From JAGVSR01 sp963786675 (GTDB lineage Bacteria; Pseudomonadota; Alphaproteobacteria; Rhizobiales; Hyphomicrobiaceae): a stretch of DNA of 64,000 nucleotides. Location: positions 248,001-312,000 of the forward strand of contig CAWAZY010000002.1 in the NCBI GenBank assembly GCA_963786675.1. Reading direction: 5' to 3'. Under the pieces are notes generated by a model. That model saw only the letters and a list, made by a program, of their open reading frames with translations. It ran no database searches and had not been told where the DNA came from. Below, piece by piece: positions 56,022 to 64,000 of the stretch (positions are counted from its first letter, which is position 1; each line of letters begins with the position of its first letter). The translations under genes and the position numbers were made by a program.

Positions 56022-56582
56022 GTGAATGCTCATGCTGCCACGCCGGAATCCTGTCCGGCCCTGGTTCTGAACGCCGATTTCCGCCCTCTGAGCTACTATC
56101 CATTGTCGCTCTGGAGTTGGCAGGAGACGGTGAAGGCGGTGTTTTTGGACCGCGTCAACATCGTCTCCGAATACGACACCACCGTTCGCAGCCCGAATTT
56201 CGAAATCAGGCTGCCCAGCGTCGTCTCCCTCAAGACCTACGTGAGACCCGCGCTCTACCCGGCCTTCACCCGATTCAACGTCTTTTTGCGCGATCGCTTC
56301 TCTTGCCAGTATTGCGGCGACCGGAGCGACCTCACCTTCGACCACGTCGTGCCGCGCGCGCGGGGCGGACAGACACGATGGGACAACGTGCTGACGGCGT
56401 GCGCGCCGTGCAATCTGAAGAAGGGCAGCCAGTCGCTCAGTACGGCAGGGATGCGACCCTTCCAGGCGCCCTACCGGCCCACGGTATTCGAACTGCACCG
56501 CAATGGCCGGCTGTTTCCGCCGAACTACCTGCACGAAAGCTGGATGGACTATCTCTACTGGGATACCGAACTCGAGCCGTAG
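56022..56582 (+). CDS. HNH endonuclease domain protein
   Basis: A 186-residue protein beginning at a GTG. The zinc pair C-Q-Y-C-G near residue 99 and C-A-P-C-N-L-K-K near residue 132 flank the F-D-H-V-V-P-R-A-R-G-G HNH motif, with asparagine in W-D-N-V. The N-terminal V-L-N-A-D-F-R-P-L-S-Y-Y-P-L-S-L-W segment is typical of a conserved bacterial HNH family of unknown cellular task, present in many Alphaproteobacteria. No phage or restriction genes are adjacent. Confidence 0.88.
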   Translation: MNAHAATPESCPALVLNADFRPLSYYPLSLWSWQETVKAVFLDRVNIVSEYDTTVRSPNFEIRLPSVVSLKTYVRPALYPAFTRFNVFLRDRFSCQYCGDRSDLTFDHVVPRARGGQTRWDNVLTACAPCNLKKGSQSLSTAGMRPFQAPYRPTVFELHRNGRLFPPNYLHESWMDYLYWDTELEP

Positions 56583-56613
56583 GTCTAAGAAGCTCCGTGC
56601 CCCGCCGCAACGA

Positions 56614-57045
56614 CTACGCCGCTGTGGCGCGGCGGCGTTCCATTTCAGCAATGCGTTGCAACAACTCTTGACGCTGGCGCTGTAGAACGCTGAGGGCTTC
56701 GCCGCTCGCGGTCTTCATGGCGTCGTCGTAGCTGGCCAGCACCCGCTTCTCTCCATCGATGAGACCCGGCAAAATCGACTCATCCAGGCCCGTCAGGATC
56801 GATTGGAAGCTGATGACCGCCCGGTGCACGGTCGACATGAACGACCCTTCTTGCTTCAGTTCGCCGCCTGCGGCCCGCACGAGCGGCTCCAACTCGACGG
56901 CCGCGGCCGTGCGCAGCGCGACCATTTCCTGGAACAGGGTCACCATGCCGTCTTCGCTGGCATCCTTCAGCGCTTCCTCGTAACCATTCCTGCTGTCGAT
57001 CAGCGTCGTATGAAGACTTGTCATGGCGTCGGCGTAGGCACTCAT
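56614..57045 (-). CDS. Ferritin-like four-helix protein (DUF2383/PA2169-type)
   Basis: A 143-residue all-helical protein (M-S-A-Y-A-D-A-M-T-S-L-H-T-T-L-I-D-S-R-N-G-Y-E-E-A). The repeated helices with D-S-R-N-G-Y-E-E-A-L-K-D-A and L-F-Q-E-M near the start match the PA2169/DUF2383 family, a ferritin-like fold often linked to stress. I start at the ATG at 57045; a second ATG seven residues later is possible. Confidence 0.78.
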   Translation of the reverse strand: MSAYADAMTSLHTTLIDSRNGYEEALKDASEDGMVTLFQEMVALRTAAAVELEPLVRAAGGELKQEGSFMSTVHRAVISFQSILTGLDESILPGLIDGEKRVLASYDDAMKTASGEALSVLQRQRQELLQRIAEMERRRATAA

Positions 57046-57141
57046 CGGTTTACTCCACGGATTGGCTGCTTGGCACAACAACGTGCGTCGGCGGGTCCGG
57101 TTCCCACGCAGGCAACATTCCCCGGCGGATCGCCCGGAACG

Positions 57142-57187
57142 AAAAAATCCCCGGACTTCAGCGCGGCAAGCGCGGAGAAGCCGGGGA
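57142..57187 (-). terminator. Rho-independent terminator for the small gene at 57230-57445
   Basis: On the minus strand TCCCCGG (57187-57181) pairs with CCGGGGA (57154-57148), with additional inner pairing (CTTC/GAAG, CGCGC/GCGC), and a T6 tract follows at 57147-57142. It lies 43 bp after the stop of the small gene. Confidence 0.85.
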
Positions 57188-57229
57188 CAGGCAGATTGGG
57201 AAGGACGAAAATTCTACGATGGCGCGGCG

Positions 57230-57445
57230 TCAGGCGGCGCGGCGCACCGGCGTGGCGCAGAGCGACTGAGCGATCGTGTCGACCGCCCGGCTCCAGTCAG
57301 CCGCTTCCACTTCGGCGGCATCCAGACCGAAGGCCTGCAGCGCATCGGTTGGTGAACCGCCATCGCGGAAGAACCGGGCGCAGGCCTGGCGTGCGACGCC
57401 TTGCGCCTGCTGCCACTGGACGGGATTGACGTGGACGGGGATCAT
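57230..57445 (-). CDS. Small hypothetical protein, 71 residues
   Basis: Starts M-I-P-V-H-V-N-P-V-Q-W with GGAG 7-8 bases upstream, contains A-C-A-R-F-F-R-D-G-G-S-P-T-D-A-L-Q-A-F and ends V-R-R-A-A. A good ribosome-binding site and a textbook terminator make this a real transcription unit despite its length. Composition suggests a small soluble helical protein. No family recognised. Confidence 0.7.
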   Translation of the reverse strand: MIPVHVNPVQWQQAQGVARQACARFFRDGGSPTDALQAFGLDAAEVEAADWSRAVDTIAQSLCATPVRRAA

Positions 57446-58439
57446 GGGATCGCTCCAATTTGCTGGTGCATTCCAGGCGACACGCAAGTTTGAGACCGAG
57501 GGCTCAAACGCTCAGGCCGATCGAGAGGAAGGTGGCAGGCACACCCAGTACAATTGGCACCACTACGCAGAACCGTGTCATGCAGTGCCGTCATGGACTG
57601 CTCGTCCCGCACTGCGCGTGCCTGCCGTTCCGTGCGGTCCGCTTCTGAGCGGCCCGAATTCCTCTACAATCTCGACTGAGCCCGTGCTGGGCTGCCTTGC
57701 GGCGCTTCCGGCACGATTACAGGAGGCTTGGAACGCGATACTTCACTGACAATCGCGCCGACCAGATCCGAAAGGGGACGCCACTCACTGGAAGGGATCT
57801 GCATCGGCATCTCACGCTGAACTCAATGGATACGCAACGAACGCACACGCGACGGGGACGCTACTGGCACATGGGGGGCCGCGAGGGACGGCCTGGGTGG
57901 CTCTGGGAGCAGTCTGGCCAGACGCGTGAACTTTTCACGCCAGACTGCTCGCTTCACAGATTGGAACACACCCGCAAGTGTGTTCTTGGGAGATGCATAC
58001 GCAGACGCAACGGACGCTACAGGGACGCAACTGACGCAACGCGTACTAAAACTGAGAGGCGGAACACGCACCCCGGACCTGCGCTCGAAATCCGCAGGAC
58101 GCACACAACGCAACAAAACTTGTCTGGGAGAAGGGGTCGGGGTCATCGAGGGACTGAACGCAAACTTGGACCCGGTCACCAACGCACTCCGCTTGACTTG
58201 ACAACTCCGCTCGGAGGATCCGGTTTCCCTTGGGCCCCTGAGGACTGGGGGGTTCCGTTTGTGTTCCGCGCTTGGTGTGAATTAACTGCCACACTCGGGC
58301 GCAAAAATGGCGGCGCCCGGACTGAACCAAGGATTTTTGCTTGCAATTTGTTCAGGTTTTATTCTCGCCCGGTACATACGGGGTGGGGCGGTATCAAATG
58401 CTTGCGACTATTTTATAAGCCGCTGGAAACGCGTCGTTT
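57446..58439. other. Gene-free region of about 1 kb with repeats and a strong hairpin
   Basis: No frame here has a plausible start, ribosome-binding site or protein-like composition. The region contains GACGCAAC-type words repeated around 57830-57860 and 57995-58040, a large imperfect hairpin at 57907-57950, and GTTTGAG/CTCAAAC pairing at 57487-57508. Base composition becomes more AT-rich towards 58300-58440. It could be a remnant of a mobile element, a structured RNA, or both; I cannot decide. Confidence 0.6.
57907..57950. repeat. Large imperfect inverted repeat containing a perfect 12-bp palindrome
   Basis: GAGCAGTCTG (57907-57916) pairs with CAGACTGCTC (57941-57950) and GCGTGAA (57924-57930) with TTCACGC (57934-57940) around loop CTT. 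This gives a 17-bp stem with a 7-nt bulge. The bulge side contains the perfect palindrome GTCTGGCCAGAC (57912-57923), so two foldings compete. No T tract follows. Confidence 0.85.
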
Positions 58440-58958
58440 TCATGCGTCGTCGTTGGAGCGGAAGGCCGCCTGAAGCGTCAGCGAGAACAGTACCAGCGAC
58501 ACCAGGACGTTCCAGCCCGCGAACGATAAGCCAAACAGGCGCCAGGTCGCTTCATCGCAACGGACGACGCGGGCCTCCGCCAACCCGCGCAGCAGATCCT
58601 CGGCCGTCTTGGGCAAATCCTGGGTGCCGGCACACGTATCCGGACCCGGCCAGAAATGCCATTCGACACCCGCGTGATAGACGCCAAGTCCCGCATTCGC
58701 GAGAAATCCCAGGGCGACGGCAAAAAACAGGAACGCGGCGAACCGCGGCCGCTCGGCGACCAGAGCCATGGCGGCGAAGAGCACCACGATGCCGGCATAA
58801 TAGGCCCAGCGCTGCATGCTGCAGAGAGGGCAGGGCGCATAGCCGCCCAGAAACTCAAATCCGAGCGCGGAAACGATCACGCCGATCGACAGAAAGAGCG
58901 CCAAGCCGCCGAGACGGTACGCATTGGCAAGATTGGGTCTCGGGGCCGTTTCGAACAT
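58440..58958 (-). CDS. dsbB: Disulfide bond formation protein B
   Basis: A 172-residue inner-membrane quinone reductase that reoxidises DsbA. Four membrane helices are visible; the first periplasmic loop has the redox pair C-P-L-C in Y-A-P-C-P-L-C-S-M-Q near residue 40, and the second loop carries cysteines in D-T-C-A-G and V-V-R-C-D. Start at 58958 because GAGGTG lies 7 bases upstream; the longer frame has no such site. No dsbA is adjacent. Confidence 0.93.
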   Translation of the reverse strand: MFETAPRPNLANAYRLGGLALFLSIGVIVSALGFEFLGGYAPCPLCSMQRWAYYAGIVVLFAAMALVAERPRFAAFLFFAVALGFLANAGLGVYHAGVEWHFWPGPDTCAGTQDLPKTAEDLLRGLAEARVVRCDEATWRLFGLSFAGWNVLVSLVLFSLTLQAAFRSNDDA

Positions 58959-59002
58959 GTCTGACACCTCGTGGGCCTTCACGAACGCAGGCCGCCTGCC
59001 TG

Positions 59003-59585
59003 CTAGACGAGATACTTGATCGCCACGAACCCACCAATGAGTAGGATGAAGAACAGCACCGTCAAGATGCCGAAATAGCGCTCGATAAAGGCGCGGATCG
59101 GAGCGCCGAAGTAATAGAGCAGCCCCGCCACGGCAAAAAAGCGCAAGCCCCGCGCGGCGATGCTGGCAATCATGAAGACCGCGAAATTGAGCCCCGTCGT
59201 ACCGCTCGCGATGGTGATGACCTTGTAGGGGAACGGCGTCAGCCCGGCCATGAACACGATCCAGGCGCCGTACTCGTTATATTGCCCCGCGAACGTTTGG
59301 AACTTCGCGCCGTAGCCGTATAGATCGAGCACCGGCTTGCCGATCAGGTCGAACAGGAAAAAGCCGATCGCATATCCGGCGATGCCACCGAGCACCGATC
59401 CCAGCGTGGCGATGGTCGCGATACCAGAATGCCCGCGCCCGCTTGGCAATGGCCATCGGGATCAGCATGATGTCGGGCGGAATGGGAAAGAACGAGCTTT
59501 CCGCGAACGATACCCAGAACAGGGCATGCGGCGCGCGATCACTCGCGGCCAAGCCCATCATCCAATCATACAGACGTCTCATCAT
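59003..59585 (-). pseudogene. YqaA-type (SNARE-associated/DedA-like) membrane protein, one frameshift
   Basis: The first part reads M-M-R-R-L-Y-D-W-M and F-A-E-S-S-F-F-P-I-P-P-D-I-M-L-I-P-M (the conserved re-entrant loop), and the rest continues in the next frame with G-S-V-L-G-G-I-A-G-Y-A-I-G and a typical P-F-P-Y-K-V-I-T-I-A-S-G block. The break is near 59430. Rebuilt length is about 193 residues, normal for YqaA-type proteins, which belong to the DedA superfamily of lipid scramblases/transporters. It is 44 bp upstream of dsbB. Confidence 0.85.
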
Positions 59586-59666
59586 CGCCGCGCTGGATAG
59601 AGGGCACGCATCGAATTGTCCATGTGCCATGTGCGGCCTGACGCACGCGCCCAGATTTTGTGATGG

Positions 59667-60957
59667 TTAAGTCACGGGTTCGGCGGCCAGGGCCAGGCGG
59701 CGCACCAGTTCATTGAGCACGAATCGGCCTTCGCCGACCGCACGCAGCCGCCCTGGAACCGGCTGACGCGGCGCGGACGCGGGTCCAAGCCCCGGCCCCA
59801 CGCAGGCACGGATGATGTCCAGGTCCTCTGGATCTTCACATGCGGGGGGCGGACCTTCGAATTCTTCAACGAGGCCGAGTGCCACCAGGTTGTCGATCTC
59901 GCCCCGCCCCGGCATCAGTCCGAAGTGCCGCGCCATCCGTGAGAGGTCGATCCCTTCCGTCAGGCGCAGCCCCATCAGCAGGAGTTCGTCGGCCTGTTGC
60001 GAGGCGGTCAGGGCCGTCTCCTCGACGAACCCATGCCCCGCGTTCTCGACACGCTCAACCCATCGCTCGGGATTACGCTCGGTCACCGTCGCCGACCGCC
60101 GACCCTCGCAGTCGATACGGCCGTGGGCCCCCGGCCCGACGCCAGCATAGGCGCCGTACCGCCAGTACAGGAGGTTGTGCCGGCTCTCTTCGCCCGGCAC
60201 CGCATGATTGGAAATCTCATACGCCGGCAGACCGGCCCCGCCCATCATGTCCTGCGTGAGCGCGTACAGGTCGAGCGCGGCATCGGCATCCGGCACGATC
60301 AGCTTGCCGCGCGCATGCAGTTCGGCGAACGGCGTGTCGGGCTCGATGGTCAACTGGTACAGCGACAGATGCCCGCCGGCCATCGCCAGAGCCTCGCGCA
60401 ATTCCTGCCGCCACGCGTCGACGGTCTGGCCGGGACGCGCGTAGATGAGATCGAACGAGAACCGTTCGAACGTGCGCCGCGCGATATCGACAGCGGTGCG
60501 CGCCTCGGCCACCGAATGCAGCCGTCCGAGCCGCCGCAGTTCGTCATCACGCAAGGACTGAACGCCGATCGACACCCGATTGACGCCCGCCGCGCGATAG
60601 CCCGCAAACCGCTCCGCCTCGACACTGTTGGGGTTGGCTTCGAGCGTGATCTCGGCGCCTGGAGCCAGCGTCCAAAGTTTGCCGATATGGTCGAGGATTG
60701 CAGCCACGGTTGCCGGCTGCATCAGCGATGGCGTCCCGCCGCCAAAGAATATTGAGGCGACGATCTGCGGCCCAACGCGCGCCTTCACGGCATCGAGTTC
60801 GCGCAGATATGCCGTTGAGGAACCGGGCCTCGTCCCATCCGCCGAACCGGACATGACTGTTGAAATCGCAATAGGGGCACTTCTGGGCGCAGAACGGCCA
60901 ATGGACATAGACGCCGAAGCCCATCTCGTCGGATACTGATGGAACGGGGCCGGTCAC
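59667..60957 (-). pseudogene. hemW: HemW, radical SAM heme chaperone (CPO-like), one frameshift
   Basis: The N-terminal segment contains Y-V-H-W-P-F-C-A-Q-K-C-P-Y-C-D-F-N-S-H with the radical SAM C-x3-C-x2-C set; the frame then changes near 60815 and continues with F-F-G-G-G-T-P-S-L, E-A-N-P-N-S-V-E and G-V-Q-S-L. G-A-H-G-R and an intact C-terminus follow. The protein has the four-cysteine HemN-like features but lacks HemN's N-terminal extension, as in HemW. The GTG at 60957 overlaps the rdgB stop (GTGA), the standard operon order; an ATG at 60924 is the alternative. One indel away from being intact, probably sequence error. Confidence 0.9.
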
Positions 60958-61838
60958 GACGGCTTCGGCTCTGTTGCCGCAAGCAAGGCCTTGGCCAGCG
61001 TACGCCATCGCGGTTCCGACCGGTCCACCGTGTCGGAAACGGAATCCTCCAGCGCCACCATCAGCGTGCCCATATTGATGCGGGGCTGGCCGCGTTTCTC
61101 CAAGTCGTCGCCCAAGAGCCGCACAAAGGTCTTGAGTTCTTCGCGCGTCGAGATGTTGGCCGCCGCAGCCGCCAGGCCTTCCGCGTCGCGTTCAGCATTG
61201 GGCGGCGCGGGCACCTCCGTCAGGTCACCCAGACACTCGCGGCGGAAGGTCTCGAAAGCGCGCGTGCGATGCGACCCTGCATACTTCCGTGCCGGCTCCA
61301 TCTCGCCGTAAGTCTCGGTCTCGCCGTCCGCGACGAACATGGGATCGTACCCGAAGCCGTTGCCCCCGCGCGGCGGCCAGACCAGATGACCGAACACCCG
61401 GCCCTCGAAGAAAGCATGTTCGCCGTCGGGCCATGCCAGACACAGGACGGAGATGAAATTGGCAACCGGCGCCGCCGGACCCTCCCAGGCCTTCTTTTGC
61501 GACAGCGCGTCGTGCACCCGGGTCATGGCTCGACCAAAGTCCCGCCCCGGCATCGACCAGTCGGCGGAATAGACGCCCGGCGCCCCATCCAGGGCCTCGA
61601 TCTCCAGCCCGGAATCGTCTGCCAGCGCCGGCAGGCCCGATGCTTCAGCCGCCGCTTTCGCCTTGATCAGCGCATTGCCGCGGAATGTGGTCTCGGTCTC
61701 CGCCGGTTCGGCGAGGCCAAGGTCGCCAGCCGACACCGCTTCCAGCCCGTACGGCGCGATGAGCTGGTTGATCTCCCAGACCTTGCCCTTGTTGTGGCTC
61801 GCCACCACAAGTTTGGTGCCACGGTTCAGCGTGCGCAT
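60954..61838 (-). CDS. rdgB: Non-canonical purine NTP pyrophosphatase RdgB with an extra C-terminal domain
   Basis: The first ~200 residues are a complete HAM1/RdgB protein (V-V-A-S-H-N-K-G-K near residue 10, A-D-D-S-G-L-E, P-G-V-Y-S-A-D-W, G-G-N-G-F-G-Y-D-P-M-F and S-H-R-T-R-A-F). It hydrolyses dITP and XTP to the monophosphates. About 94 further residues follow, with N-I-S-T-R-E-E-L-K-T-F-V-R-L-L and D-L-E-K-R-G, not part of RdgB. Their pattern recalls DUF7660-type small proteins. Start at 61838 because AGGGAA precedes it. Confidence 0.92.
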   Translation of the reverse strand: MRTLNRGTKLVVASHNKGKVWEINQLIAPYGLEAVSAGDLGLAEPAETETTFRGNALIKAKAAAEASGLPALADDSGLEIEALDGAPGVYSADWSMPGRDFGRAMTRVHDALSQKKAWEGPAAPVANFISVLCLAWPDGEHAFFEGRVFGHLVWPPRGGNGFGYDPMFVADGETETYGEMEPARKYAGSHRTRAFETFRRECLGDLTEVPAPPNAERDAEGLAAAAANISTREELKTFVRLLGDDLEKRGQPRINMGTLMVALEDSVSDTVDRSEPRWRTLAKALLAATEPKPS

Positions 61839-61895
61839 GCGTTTCCCTGATTGACCCTGCCCGTCGCGTGTCCGGCACCAGTGCCGCGGCACTGA

Positions 61896-62609
61896 TCAGC
61901 TGACGGTCAGTTTCTGCAACTGCACCAGTTCGGCGATGCCCTTGCGAGCGAGCCCCATCAGACCGTCGAAGCTCTCCTGGATGAATGCGGTGGTTTCCGC
62001 CGTGCCCTGCACCTCGACGATGCCGCCCGAACCGGTCATGACGAAATTGCTGTCCGCGTCCGCCGTGGAATCTTCCGCGTAGTCCAGATCGAGGACCGGC
62101 GTGCCCTTGTAGAGTCCGCAGGAAACAGCGGCCACCTGGTCGCGCAGCACGCCATCCTTCACCATGTCGCGCATCTTCATCCACTGGATGCAGTCGTAGA
62201 GCGCGACCCAGGCGCCGGTGATGGCCGCCGTCCGCGTGCCGCCATCGGCCTGGATGACATCGCAGTCGACGGTGATCTGCCGTTCACCCAGTTTCTGCAG
62301 GTCCACGACCGCCCGCAGCGCCCGCCCGATGAGCCGCTGGATTTCCTGCGTGCGTCCCGACGGATGGCCTGACGTGACTTCGCGCCGCGTGCGCTCGGAG
62401 GTAGCGCGCGGCAGCATGGAATATTCCGCCGTGACCCAGCCGCGGCCCTGGCCCTTCAGCCACGGCGGCACGCGCTCTTCCAGGCTTGCCATGCACAGCA
62501 CGTGGGTATTGCCGAACTTGATCAGGCACGAGCCTTCCGCATGCATGGAGACGGCGCGCTCGATGGAGACGCGGCGCAGCTCGTCATTCTGGCGTTTGGA
62601 GGGGCGCAT
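61896..62609 (-). CDS. rph: Ribonuclease PH
   Basis: A 237-residue 3'-5' phosphorolytic exoribonuclease trimming tRNA precursors. It contains M-R-P-S-K-R-x-N-D-E-L-R, E-G-S-C-L-I-x-F-G-N-T-H-V, R-T-Q-E-I-Q-R-L-I-G-R-A-L-R and D-C-D-V-I-Q-A-D-G-G-T-R-T-A near residue 125. I start at the ATG at 62609 which begins the conserved N-terminus. It is 57 bp ahead of rdgB and divergent from hrcA, the common order in Hyphomicrobiales. Confidence 0.95.
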   Translation of the reverse strand: MRPSKRQNDELRRVSIERAVSMHAEGSCLIKFGNTHVLCMASLEERVPPWLKGQGRGWVTAEYSMLPRATSERTRREVTSGHPSGRTQEIQRLIGRALRAVVDLQKLGERQITVDCDVIQADGGTRTAAITGAWVALYDCIQWMKMRDMVKDGVLRDQVAAVSCGLYKGTPVLDLDYAEDSTADADSNFVMTGSGGIVEVQGTAETTAFIQESFDGLMGLARKGIAELVQLQKLTVS

Positions 62610-62827
62610 GGGAGAGTTCAAACCTCGATTTTGTTGATGTGGCCGCGACCCTAGTCGCGCGGCCCGGCAACTTCAACCGCCAAGGCAAGCGCGTCCAGCT
62701 CCCGGCTCAATTGTTGCTGCCGCAGGGATCTTCCCGAAAAATTGGGCATTTGACGTCGGCTGGAGGCACTCCCTACAGTCCGCCCCTACCGCTTTTGGGA
62801 ACTGCTGACGGAGCCGCAGCACCGCCA

Positions 62828-63874
62828 ATGTCCGAAATCGTCAAACTGAACGACCGCTCCCGCACCATTCTGCGTCAGATCGTTGAAAGCTATCTGTCGA
62901 CGGGCGAACCCGTGGGATCGCGCAATTTATCGCGCGTGCTGCCCATGGGTCTCTCGCCGGCCTCGATCCGCAATGTCATGGCGGACCTGGAGGAGTTGGG
63001 CCTCATCTACGCCCCCCACACGTCGGCAGGCCGCATGCCGACCCAGTCGGGCTTGCGCATGTTTGTCGACGGCCTGCTTGAGACCGGCAACCTGACCGAG
63101 GACGAGCGCCGCCAGATCGAGGCGCAAATCGCCGCCAGCCGTTCCACCTCGCTCGACCGGGTGCTCGGCGAGGCGAGCGAAATGATCTCGGGCCTCTCGC
63201 ATTGCGCCGGCGTCGTGCTGGCCGAAAAGCAGGTGGCCCGCCTGCGCCAGATCGAATTCGTGCAGCTGGAGCCCGGCAAGGCGCTCGCCATTCTCGTCAG
63301 CGAGGACGGCGACGTGGAGAACCGCATCATCCACATCCCGCCGGGACTTGCCGCCTCGGCCCTCGTCGAAGCAGCCAATTACCTCAACGCCCACATTCGC
63401 GGACTGACCATCGCCGAAGCGCGGCAGCGTATCGAGGCGGAACTCGTCAGTGCGCGGGCGGAGCTCGACCAGCTGACACAAAAGGTCGTGAAGGCAGGGC
63501 TGGCGGAATGGTCCGGCTCCGTGGACGAGCGCAAGAGCCTGATCGTGCGCGGCCAATCGAACCTGCTCAAGGATCTCACCGCCATCGACGATCTGGAGCG
63601 CATCCGGCAACTCTTCGACGATCTGGAATCCAAGCGCGACCTTTCCCAGATCCTGGGCCTTGCCGAAGGTGGCGAAGGCGTGCGCATTTTTATCGGCTCG
63701 GAGAACAAGCTGTTTTCGCTCTCCGGCTCGTCGCTCATCGTCGCGCCGTTCCACAATCAGTCGCGCAACGTGGTCGGTGTCCTTGGTGTCATAGGCCCCA
63801 CGCGCCTCAACTATGCCCGGATCATCCCAATGGTCGATTACACCGCCAAGATCATTTCGCGACTCATCTCGTGA
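62828..63874 (+). CDS. hrcA: Heat-inducible transcription repressor HrcA
   Basis: A 348-residue repressor of chaperone operons that normally binds CIRCE elements. The N-terminal winged helix has L-N-D-R-S-R-T-I-L-R-Q-I-V-E-S-Y, G-E-P-V-G-S-R and S-P-A-S-I-R-N-V-M-A-D-L-E near residues 10-60, then H-T-S-A-G-R; the GAF-like domain and the dimerisation part end with G-P-x-R-x-x-Y-x-x-x-I. The ATG at 62828 is preceded by the usual N-terminus; I see no CIRCE inverted repeat upstream. In related genomes grpE follows; the remaining 126 bases of the window contain no gene start I can support. Confidence 0.95.
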   Translation: MSEIVKLNDRSRTILRQIVESYLSTGEPVGSRNLSRVLPMGLSPASIRNVMADLEELGLIYAPHTSAGRMPTQSGLRMFVDGLLETGNLTEDERRQIEAQIAASRSTSLDRVLGEASEMISGLSHCAGVVLAEKQVARLRQIEFVQLEPGKALAILVSEDGDVENRIIHIPPGLAASALVEAANYLNAHIRGLTIAEARQRIEAELVSARAELDQLTQKVVKAGLAEWSGSVDERKSLIVRGQSNLLKDLTAIDDLERIRQLFDDLESKRDLSQILGLAEGGEGVRIFIGSENKLFSLSGSSLIVAPFHNQSRNVVGVLGVIGPTRLNYARIIPMVDYTAKIISRLIS

Positions 63875-64000
63875 CCGTGCGGGCTTGATTTTGGCACCGC
63901 TTCGGCCGATACCCGCCCGTGAAACGGCTTGGTTGCGCGGCTCGTCCGCGCTCCCCATTTTAGCTCAGGACTACCTCCCCACAAGAACCGAGACAGATCG

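Noticed and set aside
58066..58100. tRNA-like T arm (CTGCG...CTCGAAATC...CGCAG)
   Set aside because: The loop is nine bases and no other cloverleaf arms fit on either strand.
57926..58201. 91-codon frame containing R-G-G-T-R-T-P-D-L-R-S
   Set aside because: No ribosome-binding site, overlaps the hairpin, and the phrase is typical of spurious ORFs in noncoding DNA.
62622..62827. CIRCE operator upstream of hrcA
   Set aside because: No TTAGCACTC-N9-GAGTGCTAA-like inverted repeat found between rph and hrcA.

Overview
The window looks like a piece of an alphaproteobacterial chromosome, probably of the order Hyphomicrobiales. It is GC-rich and densely coded. Typical alphaproteobacterial neighbourhoods include a mitofilin-like coiled-coil protein followed by HemY at the left end, and hemW-rdgB-rph divergent from hrcA at the right end. 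This placement is inference from gene order and protein style; no rRNA is present.

Layout. (1) 0-4.4 kb: mitofilin-like protein, HemY and a short-chain dehydrogenase. (2) 4.6-30 kb: a large surface-polysaccharide locus. It holds ManC (GDP-mannose), a membrane CapD/FlaA1-type nucleotide-sugar dehydratase, three O-antigen ligase/polymerase-type membrane proteins, a Wzx-type flippase and two FkbM-type methyltransferases. Next come CysD and CysN-CysC, which make PAPS. Facing them is a leftward seven-gene operon: capE-capF-capG (UDP-N-acetyl-L-fucosamine), a sulfotransferase, a DegT aminotransferase, a small PglC-size initiating sugar-phosphate transferase and a glycosyltransferase. A tRNA-Thr(CGT) and UDP-glucose dehydrogenase lie at its right edge. 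Read together, the locus probably makes a sulfated, FucNAc-containing exopolysaccharide or O-antigen. (3) 30-41.6 kb: an FAD-linked oxidase, an orphan PqqC, RlmN, two small related membrane proteins, secreted proteins of unknown role, ArgG, a MipA-type outer-membrane protein, a DUF3829-like protein and a BciB/FrhB-family iron-sulfur flavoprotein. (4) 41.6-45.5 kb: a compact exosortase system. A VIT-domain protein with a C-terminal PEP-CTERM tail, the exosortase and an EpsI-like protein are joined by ATGA stop/start overlaps. (5) 45.7-64 kb: housekeeping genes (J-domain protein, YifB, GshB, Pal, YraN, RsmI, GluQRS, a DNA glycosylase, an HNH nuclease, DsbB, a YqaA-type membrane protein, HemW, RdgB, RNase PH, HrcA). 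Within it is a gene-free stretch of about 1 kb (57.4-58.4 kb) with an elaborate hairpin and short repeats.

A striking overall feature is the number of +1/-1 frameshifts. At least eleven recognisable genes are split, among them the flippase, one polymerase, cysD, the aminotransferase, yifB and hemW. Homology runs on across the break, and several breaks are compensated within a few dozen bases. Because they fall in unrelated genes, some housekeeping, consensus or assembly errors are the simplest explanation for most. yifB carries so many that genuine decay or a very poor local consensus must be considered. I mark these loci as pseudogene entries but give the intact product they represent.

Best candidates for something less well described: the sulfated-FucNAc polysaccharide locus, the dedicated exosortase/VIT operon, the RdgB protein with an extra C-terminal domain, and the structured gene-free stretch near 57.9 kb.
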